A stretch of 5,923 nucleotides of DNA. It comes from Deltaproteobacteria bacterium. Lineage in GTDB: Bacteria; Desulfobacterota; Desulfobacteria; Desulfobacterales; BuS5. Positions 1 through 4,864 of the stretch are shown here, piece after piece. Below the pieces are notes generated by a model. It saw only the letters and a list, made by a program, of their open reading frames with translations, had not been told where the DNA came from and made no database searches. The position numbers and the translations under genes are program-made. The stretch lies in assembly GCA_021157555.1 (NCBI GenBank), contig JAGGWL010000220.1, forward strand, positions 1 through 5,923. The letters are read 5' to 3'. Numbering within the stretch: position 1 is the stretch's first letter; every line of letters starts with the position of its first letter.

Positions 1-605
1 ATCATATAAAAATCTTGAGGCTCAATCCCATTTGGTATCACTGTTATCTTGCTATGTTCCACACCATATTCACCAGCAACTTTTTGCTTCATGTCATTGC
101 TAACGGCAATAATATGGTCAACAGATTTTAACGTATTTATCACCATTTTTTTTCTCAAAGAATTTTCAAAATAGCAAATGCTTTCATTACCCCTGATTGT
201 CACCACTATTTTCTTATTAAACTTTCTGGCCCATCTAAGCCCTGCAAAAGCATCAGGATAGACCCAGTGAAAATCAAACAAATCAAAGTCATTTTGTAAA
301 AATTGTTTTTTTATAAAAGAATTTAAAGAACAATAATAAAGATAACCATCAAAATATTTACAATAGCGTGGAATAAGAAAATAGCGTGGATGTAGAACAT
401 AAAGCCCTTCAAAGTTTTCAACTTTTTCTATCTCATTTATTCCTTTATACTTACCAGCGATAGAAAGCATTGGAAAAATAGGTACCGGAGCAACCATTAC
501 AATATTAACTTTACTTGCTATATGCTTTATACGTTCTTTAACAAAAATACCTGAGTTTGGTAGTACCTTATTAGGAAACATATGGGACATCACAATTACC
601 TTCAT
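1..605 (-). CDS. Glycosyltransferase, family 4 type, N-terminal part (cut by window edge)
   Basis: The 201 visible residues are the N-terminal Rossmann domain of a GT-B glycosyltransferase, which would transfer a sugar from a nucleotide-sugar donor to a glycan acceptor on the cytoplasmic side of the membrane. Seen: a hydrophobic first strand (MKVIVMSHMFP), then PNSGIFVKERI (16-26), the acceptor-side loop common in this group; DFHWVYPDAFAG (111-122); VVTIRGNES (134-142), the usual end of the strand-turn before the inter-domain region; and AVSNDMKQ (167-174) followed by VIPNGIEPQDF (189-199), the hallmark linker to the second, nucleotide-sugar-binding domain. That second domain, with its E-x7-E motif, lies outside the window, so donor sugar and linkage cannot be judged. 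The ATG lies 5 bases after the stop of the phosphotransferase gene and has a ribosome binding site overlapping that stop, so the two genes are translationally close. The coding region is AT-rich, like its upstream neighbour. Glycosyltransferase assignment is secure; substrate is unknown. Confidence 0.9.
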   Translation of the reverse strand, partial: MKVIVMSHMFPNKVLPNSGIFVKERIKHIASKVNIVMVAPVPIFPMLSIAGKYKGINEIEKVENFEGLYVLHPRYFLIPRYCKYFDGYLYYCSLNSFIKKQFLQNDFDLFDFHWVYPDAFAGLRWARKFNKKIVVTIRGNESICYFENSLRKKMVINTLKSVDHIIAVSNDMKQKVAGEYGVEHSKITVIPNGIEPQDFYM

Positions 606-610
606 ATGAT

Positions 611-1675
611 TTACCTCTGCGATAATAATTTCTGAAGACGCAATAATAGCTTTAAAAATTTTTTAGAATATATATGCTGAAAATATATAGCAACTGCTTT
701 GCCAACAAAAAACTGTTTATTATTCAACACAACATAATGGTGAGCACATGTTTTTAAAAGTGCTTGTAACTCATAAATATGCAAACAAAACCTTGTATCT
801 TTACTAACTTCTGTTTTATCAAAATACGTTTCAAGAAAAACATTTTTATAATGATCAAAAATGCTTGTATTTGCCGCACATAGATATGGCAATAATTCCA
901 AGTTTACAAGAAATCCAGTTATATCTTGCTCAACAGGCTCATTTCTAATCGAATCAATATCTAATACTACAACAGTGTCATTATTGACGATAATGTTTGA
1001 AAAGCCAAAGTCCCCATGCCGATTTTTGCAAGTACAAGAAATTTTAGTTCTATTTTTTTCTATATAACAAAGAATACCCGTTATATTATCCAAAATACGC
1101 TTATCAAATCCATATTGATTGATTGTCTTTCGATATTTTTGGTGACCTTTTAGAAATGACAGATATTGATATGTGTCATTAAAATACTGACTATTCAAAT
1201 TTGCTTCTTCATTTACTTTTGATGTTGAATGAAAAACTCTCAGCCATAAAGCACATAATTGTATAATACTTGATATATAATGAAGGTTGTTTTGCTTAAA
1301 AAACCTATGATTCTTAACAAGAATATTACTTAGTTTTTCCCCTGATACTGCTTCGGTTAATTGAACATTCAAATCATTAACATAATCTAGCGGCCGTGGG
1401 CATGCTATCTGAGGTATATTGTTTAATTTATTAAACCGATAATAATGTTGCAATTCCGTGAGGCCAACATTGCGGTTCTCAAAAACAGGAGAACTCTTCG
1501 CAAATATGCCTTTTACAAATTTCTCATTTTTTATTTCATAGTAAAATATTTTGAAAGAAGAACCTTTGAAAGGCTTCCTAATTATCACAAAATCTCCGTT
1601 AATTTCTGGAAAATATGTCCTCGCATGTTTTTGAATGTGTTTCTTAATTAAATCAGCTAAACAAGTATCGTCCAT
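611..1675 (-). CDS. Kinase-like phosphotransferase (APH / choline kinase fold) in a polysaccharide locus
   Basis: A 354-residue soluble protein with the protein-kinase-like fold of the aminoglycoside phosphotransferase superfamily; such enzymes move the gamma-phosphate of ATP to a hydroxyl of a small molecule or sugar. Seen, numbered from a GTG two codons upstream of the preferred ATG: an N-lobe with candidate ATP-anchoring lysines K57 or K62 and a helix glutamate E76 (GLTELQHY); a hinge-like PRPLDY...LTEAVSGEKLS (95-118), the E-x-x-x-G-x-x-L pattern of this family; the catalytic loop RHGDFGFSNI (221-230), with Asp224 as likely base and Asn229 as metal ligand; and VLDIDS (239-244), the DFG-equivalent with Asp241 or Asp243. 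All key residues are present, so it is probably active. The substrate is unknown. Placement between a deacetylase-like gene and a glycosyltransferase makes a glycan, sugar or lipid-carrier substrate more likely than an antibiotic. The ATG at 1675 is chosen because GAGGAG (1689-1684) is 8 bases from it but only 2 from the GTG at 1681. Markedly AT-rich. Confidence 0.8.
   Translation of the reverse strand: MDDTCLADLIKKHIQKHARTYFPEINGDFVIIRKPFKGSSFKIFYYEIKNEKFVKGIFAKSSPVFENRNVGLTELQHYYRFNKLNNIPQIACPRPLDYVNDLNVQLTEAVSGEKLSNILVKNHRFFKQNNLHYISSIIQLCALWLRVFHSTSKVNEEANLNSQYFNDTYQYLSFLKGHQKYRKTINQYGFDKRILDNITGILCYIEKNRTKISCTCKNRHGDFGFSNIIVNNDTVVVLDIDSIRNEPVEQDITGFLVNLELLPYLCAANTSIFDHYKNVFLETYFDKTEVSKDTRFCLHIYELQALLKTCAHHYVVLNNKQFFVGKAVAIYFQHIYSKKFLKLLLRLQKLLSQR
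613..618 (-). promoter_or_regulatory. Ribosome binding site of the glycosyltransferase gene
   Basis: AGAGGT on the minus strand lies 7 bases before the ATG at 605. It overlaps the last codons and TAA stop (613-611) of the phosphotransferase gene, which suggests translational coupling of the two. Confidence 0.6.
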
Positions 1676-1683
1676 AAACACAG

Positions 1684-1689
1684 CTCCTC
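1684..1689 (-). promoter_or_regulatory. Strong ribosome binding site that decides the phosphotransferase start
   Basis: GAGGAG on the minus strand. Spacing is 8 bases to the ATG at 1675 and only 2 bases to the in-frame GTG at 1681, so the ATG is the better start and the longer reading should be trimmed by two residues. Confidence 0.7.
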
Positions 1690-1721
1690 AGCTTTAATCT
1701 CCCGCTCTTATGATGACAGTT

Positions 1722-2834
1722 TTATCTATATATGTACTTCGGTATTAAGTAGTTACGAAAATCGTTTGGGGTGCCTTGGCAACCAGATTCAGCGGCTTTA
1801 ATAATATTATACATCTCCCGTGATGTAACAAAATGCAAAATATAGTTAACCCCATCATTATATTTGTTAAGAAGATATTTATAAATATCCTTTGCTTGTT
1901 CACCAAAAGCAACATCGTGATTAATCTCTGGCCCACCATGACAATGGATTTTGACAAATACCCATTCTGGCCTACCATTTACATGAATATTTGTTTTTAT
2001 CCATGTATCAACTCTTTGAGGTGTTGGTTTATTTTGATAGCCAAATGAACCTGACTCTATAGCAGGCCATAATAATTTACCCTTCCTCTTTAATCGAATA
2101 CCGATCGGCCCGGTAATCATCATAAGGTCGACATCCAAAGGTATATTGCCCACAGTCACGGGGACACCGGAATCATAGGATTTCGGCAACTTTGGATCGT
2201 CTTTGCAATAATATATCGTATTAATCATTTTTGCCTGACATTTGTTAACTGATGGAAAAGTGAAATCGGCAAAGCATCCCATTTCTTTTAAGATGAGTAT
2301 TTCATCATTAACTCCACAAATTTTAGGACCACCGGAATTATCCAAAGACCAGTCACCATGAATAAAAGCAAACCGTTTCGTCCCATCAGGCAAGCAGAAA
2401 ATCCCATATTTCGAATAATCATCAATGCATTTTTTTATTTTGGCACGAAGTGTTTCGGATGTGTCTGGGAATGGCTCCATGTGGTTATGGTGCAGGTGCA
2501 TTTCAATTTCACCATAGTTAGAGTTGCATAACCCAACTAAATCCTTGAGAAAAATATGATTAAGATGCGGTGGGTAAAACCAGGTATGCTGGGGTGGCTT
2601 TCCGTCTGCATCACGATATTTTTCAGCCATGGCAGGATATCCCTTAACCCATGCCTGTACTCTTTGCTTAGCTGTTTTAAAATCCACACCACCGTGAAAT
2701 GGTTCAAAATGATCAACAAAACAAAACATGATATGCAGGGGCTTTTTTGTTTTCCTTGCTCTTTTCTTGAACAATTGCTGCCAAAGGTAATGCGGCAGCC
2801 AATATTGAAGGCCTTTATCAGTAAATTTTGACAA
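1722..2834 (-). CDS. Divergent polysaccharide-deacetylase-like protein (NodB-type barrel)
   Basis: A 370-residue protein with no signal peptide or membrane segment, probably cytoplasmic. It looks like a distant member of the carbohydrate deacetylase / glycoside hydrolase beta-alpha barrel group, which removes acyl groups from sugars using a metal held by Asp and His. Seen: a strand ending in FCFVDHFEPF (37-46), in the place of the usual first motif with its Asp-Asp pair (here Asp41-His42); EIEMHLHHNHMEPF (109-122), a His-rich replacement of the classic H-S/T-x-x-H motif; RFAFIHGDWSLDNSGG (154-169); GCFADFTFPS (186-195); VKIHCHGG (294-301); and HFVTSREMYNII (334-345), a His-x-x-x-x-Arg-Glu end motif. 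The spread of conserved-looking His, Asp and Glu supports a metal-dependent barrel enzyme, but classic NodB spacing is absent and the activity is inferred. The start is TTG, 4 bases after AAGGAG; a stop lies nine codons upstream and the next in-frame Met is residue 36. The phosphotransferase gene follows after 46 bases, probably in the same transcript. Confidence 0.65.
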   Translation of the reverse strand: MSKFTDKGLQYWLPHYLWQQLFKKRARKTKKPLHIMFCFVDHFEPFHGGVDFKTAKQRVQAWVKGYPAMAEKYRDADGKPPQHTWFYPPHLNHIFLKDLVGLCNSNYGEIEMHLHHNHMEPFPDTSETLRAKIKKCIDDYSKYGIFCLPDGTKRFAFIHGDWSLDNSGGPKICGVNDEILILKEMGCFADFTFPSVNKCQAKMINTIYYCKDDPKLPKSYDSGVPVTVGNIPLDVDLMMITGPIGIRLKRKGKLLWPAIESGSFGYQNKPTPQRVDTWIKTNIHVNGRPEWVFVKIHCHGGPEINHDVAFGEQAKDIYKYLLNKYNDGVNYILHFVTSREMYNIIKAAESGCQGTPNDFRNYLIPKYIYR

Positions 2835-2838
2835 AATA

Positions 2839-2844
2839 CTCCTT
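2839..2844 (-). promoter_or_regulatory. Ribosome binding site supporting a TTG start
   Basis: AAGGAG on the minus strand, 4 bases before the TTG at 2834. This near-consensus site is the main reason to accept the rare TTG start, since no ATG or GTG is suitably placed. Confidence 0.65.
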
Positions 2845-2887
2845 TTGAATTGATTTTTATACTATAGTAAAAAAACCGTTTATTTTG

Positions 2888-2959
2888 ACCGGTTAACTAA
2901 ACAAATTGATATTTTAACAATTGGTTGTTATAATAATAATTAAGTATGTCAACTGGTTA
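2888..2959. repeat. Three short motifs at exact 32-base spacing
   Basis: ACCGGTTA (2888-2895), ATTGGTTG (2920-2927) and ACTGGTTA (2952-2959) share the pattern AYYGGTTR and start exactly 32 bases apart, close to three helical turns, so they face the same side of the DNA. The middle copy abuts the candidate -10 and also forms one arm of a small hairpin (TAACAA 2915-2920, TTGTTA 2925-2930). The motif is short, so chance is possible. Confidence 0.3.
2927..2952 (-). promoter_or_regulatory. Possible promoter for the three downstream genes (weak)
   Basis: On the minus strand a perfect TTGACA (2952-2947) is followed by TATAAC (2932-2927), five of six matches to the -10 consensus. The spacer is only 14 bases, shorter than the usual 16-18, so this may be a poor or activator-dependent promoter, or chance in AT-rich DNA. 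A second candidate -10, TATAGT (2866-2861), has no convincing -35 at the right distance. Either would produce a leader for the deacetylase-like gene and its two followers. Confidence 0.25.
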
Positions 2960-2988
2960 TAATGGAGAGAATCAGCCTGTTAGTAACA

Positions 2989-3138
2989 ATATGAAACCTT
3001 TGCAAGATGTTCAATTTCGTTCAAGTTCAAGGAAAGCTAAAATTTTAACCGCAGGAATACATTGAGTATTTTGAGGATAAAATTTAAGCCTGACGCCGAA
3101 ATTGGGCGAAAGGGGGCGTTTTGCAAAGGTCTCAATAT
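2989..3138. repeat. Palindromic repeat element with imperfect terminal inverted repeats (MITE-like)
   Basis: The left end (2989-3005) reads ATATGAAACCTTTGCAA. The right end, read on the minus strand from 3138 to 3121, is ATATTGAGACCTTTGCAA, so the ends match except for one gap and one mismatch. The core is a perfect 10-base pair (2996-3005 with 3121-3130). A second, nested pair lies inside: CAATTTCG (3012-3019) and CGAAATTG (3097-3104). The right arm is locally GC-rich, with ACGCC (3093-3097) able to pair with GGCGT (3115-3119), unlike the AT-rich surroundings. No transposase is encoded, and I see no clear target-site duplication. A non-autonomous mobile repeat, a dispersed palindromic repeat or a structured RNA would all fit. 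Multi-copy status cannot be tested from one window. Confidence 0.5.
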
Positions 3139-3159
3139 ATCAAGCAAATTTAATACACC

Positions 3160-3181
3160 TATCATATAATTTCCTATGATA
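3160..3181. repeat. Small AT-rich hairpin across the flippase stop codon
   Basis: TATCATA (3160-3166) and TATGATA (3175-3181) are perfect inverted copies around an 8-base loop, overlapping the flippase TAG stop (3176-3174). The stem is nearly all A/T and no T run follows on the minus strand, so it is not a typical intrinsic terminator. It might stabilise the mRNA 3' end, or be chance. Confidence 0.35.
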
Positions 3182-4682
3182 TTCTGGCTAACCGTTTCGT
3201 AATAAATCTCCAACTTTTTTGAGCATGCCCTCTTACAACGCCATCTGTAAGGCATAATAAAATTATATATAACACGAAATAACTGATAGATATATTCAGG
3301 ATATTCAATATTCTATTGCTTGCCCCAAAAAAAGAAACATAATAATCTACCACAAAAAAACAGATAGCACCAAGCAGCAAATGGTGGATGATACTCTTGC
3401 AGGGAAGTTGTACTTTAAAATAGCGTCTGGAGATAAGATAGAAAACTGCTATATAAAATATATATGACACCAAAGTTGTATAAGCCGCGCCCATAATTCC
3501 AAATTTCGGAACAGCGAAAATATTTAAACCGATATTCAACAATGCGGCCATACTCATAACATAGAGAAAAATCTTGGTTTTCTTCACCAAATGCAAACCA
3601 ACACTAAAAGGAAAATCCAAACCATGAAGAAAAACACCTGCCAATACAATAGGAACTACTTGTGCGGACTCCTTATATTTATCTGATGCCAGAACAGTAA
3701 TAAGATCAGATGAAACCAGTATTGAAATAAAACAGATAGGAATGGCAAGCATCAAAAAGTATCTGATCGTAGATGTCAGCAGCCCGTTTAGTTCATCTAT
3801 TTTTTTATTTTCCCAAAGTTTGAATACCACAGGCAGCAATGCAAGATTCAACGGGCTGACGATCAATTCCTTTGCATATTCGCACAAAGTGTACCCGACA
3901 CTGTATATCGCAACATCTTTGCTGGTCATAAAGGCAGCAATTATATACCGGTCACCCGAATTAAAAAGCATTATCGAAATAGCGCTAAGGGACAAAGGAA
4001 TTCCGTACTTAGCGGAAACAACAAAAATTTCTTTTGAAAATATCCCCTGAGATAAAGAAAAAAGATTGGTTTTCTTAAAAAACAAAAAAGCAAGTACGAA
4101 CACAATCAAGCATTCTGCTACCAAAATCCCTGCATAGTATGACGTAAGGCTATTAAAAATCAAAACCAGAGAAACGGCAATCAACATTCCTCCATATTTT
4201 CTAAGAATTCCATTAATATTATATGAAATAATTTTTCCTTCCAGTCGATATGTCATATTAAGCAGGGCAAACAGATTCTGGGCAATCATCCAGATTAGCG
4301 CTAATCCAAAAGGCAAAAAGGCATATTTTGCGGAGAGGCAATAAAACGATAGAATTTTACAACCGGTCAATGCAAAAAAGGAAACCAAAAATCCAAAAAT
4401 TACTATACTAATAAGAAGAGTTGAAAGAAAAATCGGTAACGATTGCTGCTGCTTATATTTTTCATAGAACCTTAATATAGCACGATTTGCACCGAGTGCG
4501 GAAAGAGGCGCCAGCAAACTGACCGTCACCCCTATCAGGCTGAAAAGACCGTATTGCTCCTTTGAGAATATGCGGGTGAAAATTGGAAATGATACAAGCC
4601 CTGATGTCATTATCAAAAACTCACCCCAAAAAAAATTGGACGTTTCGGTAAGCAGCTTTAATTTTTTATTTAATTTATGCAT
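3174..4682 (-). CDS. Wzx-type polysaccharide flippase (inner membrane oligosaccharide transporter)
   Basis: A 502-residue, very hydrophobic protein of the polysaccharide exporter family (MOP superfamily), which flips undecaprenyl-linked oligosaccharide units from the cytoplasmic to the periplasmic face of the inner membrane. Seen: the typical start, a short basic N-terminus, then NFFWGEFLIMTSGLVSF (16-32) and PIFTRIFSKEQYGLFSL (33-49), the signature F-T-R-x-F/L-x-x-E-x-Y-G between the first two helices; ANRAILRFYEKYK (65-77), the conserved loop after helix 2; and GDRYIIAAFMTSKDVAIYSVGY (243-264), the G-D-R-Y element opening the second half. About 14 membrane segments can be drawn, near 18-38, 45-65, 84-106, 120-142, 157-177, 180-201, 224-244, 254-280, 305-325, 340-362, 370-390, 396-416, 432-449 and 461-478. 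Length is normal for the family. The ATG is the only sensible start, because an in-frame stop lies three codons upstream, but no good ribosome binding site precedes it. The transported glycan cannot be read from the sequence. Too divergent within the family to give a safe symbol. Confidence 0.93.
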   Translation of the reverse strand: MHKLNKKLKLLTETSNFFWGEFLIMTSGLVSFPIFTRIFSKEQYGLFSLIGVTVSLLAPLSALGANRAILRFYEKYKQQQSLPIFLSTLLISIVIFGFLVSFFALTGCKILSFYCLSAKYAFLPFGLALIWMIAQNLFALLNMTYRLEGKIISYNINGILRKYGGMLIAVSLVLIFNSLTSYYAGILVAECLIVFVLAFLFFKKTNLFSLSQGIFSKEIFVVSAKYGIPLSLSAISIMLFNSGDRYIIAAFMTSKDVAIYSVGYTLCEYAKELIVSPLNLALLPVVFKLWENKKIDELNGLLTSTIRYFLMLAIPICFISILVSSDLITVLASDKYKESAQVVPIVLAGVFLHGLDFPFSVGLHLVKKTKIFLYVMSMAALLNIGLNIFAVPKFGIMGAAYTTLVSYIFYIAVFYLISRRYFKVQLPCKSIIHHLLLGAICFFVVDYYVSFFGASNRILNILNISISYFVLYIILLCLTDGVVRGHAQKSWRFITKRLARIS

Positions 4683-4774
4683 ATTTCGTCATAGGTATAA
4701 TTTTTCCTGGCTTGTGAAATCAGCAATCACTATTTAGGGTTTGACTTATTAACATATTAAAGTTGTTCCTTTTT

Positions 4775-4821
4775 TCAGTTCAACATTTAAAATTAAACAT
4801 TCAAAATTGTGTCTGAACTGA
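4775..4821. repeat. Inverted repeat enclosing a 14-base tandem duplication
   Basis: TCAGTTCA (4775-4782) and TGAACTGA (4814-4821) are perfect inverted copies separated by 31 bases. Between them, AACATTTAAAATT (4782-4794) and AACATTCAAAATT (4796-4808) are direct copies with one mismatch at a 14-base period. It lies in the 182-base GNAT-flippase gap. On the minus strand the stem is followed by an A run rather than a T run, so it is not a good terminator for the GNAT gene. It could be an operator or chance. Confidence 0.35.
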
Positions 4822-4864
4822 CTTTTCATTCAAACACTGATTATATTGACTGCATAATTTTATT

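Larger units (their letters stand above)
2835..3173. other. 339-base non-coding gap between flippase and deacetylase-like genes
   Basis: No credible gene in either strand. The right half (about 2989-3138) is a palindromic repeat element. The left half (about 2845-2960) is very AT-rich and holds candidate promoter hexamers, three phased short motifs and the ribosome binding site for the TTG start. No intrinsic terminator with a GC-rich stem and following T run on the minus strand is evident, so read-through from the flippase gene cannot be excluded. Confidence 0.7.

Noticed and set aside
611..1675. Antibiotic-resistance aminoglycoside kinase
   Set aside because: Only the general fold motifs match; the setting is a polysaccharide locus and no resistance-type mobile context is present.
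2556..2831. Plus-strand open frame of 91 codons
   Set aside because: Antisense to the start of the deacetylase-like gene; no independent support.
2885..2913. Plus-strand promoter-like pair TTGACC and GATATT with a 17-base spacer
   Set aside because: No plus-strand gene lies downstream and the -10 is weak; expected by chance in AT-rich DNA.
3093..3119. GC-rich hairpin as terminator of the flippase transcript
   Set aside because: Only five pairs with a 17-base loop and no T run directly after it on the minus strand; better explained as part of the palindromic element.
2835..3173. Riboswitch in the leader of the deacetylase-like gene, such as a cyclic di-GMP type
   Set aside because: I looked for the conserved core sequences on the minus strand and did not find them.
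3037..3255. Minus-strand open frame of 72 codons overlapping the flippase 3' end and the palindromic element
   Set aside because: It reads the flippase 3' end in another frame and then runs through the repeat element. No ribosome binding site or protein motif; very likely spurious.
3742..4050. Plus-strand open frame of 102 codons
   Set aside because: Lies wholly inside the flippase gene on the opposite strand, whose helices and signature loops are clearly real.
4775..4830. Intrinsic terminator for the GNAT gene
   Set aside because: The stem is only 8 pairs with a 31-base loop, and on the minus strand it is followed by A residues rather than T.
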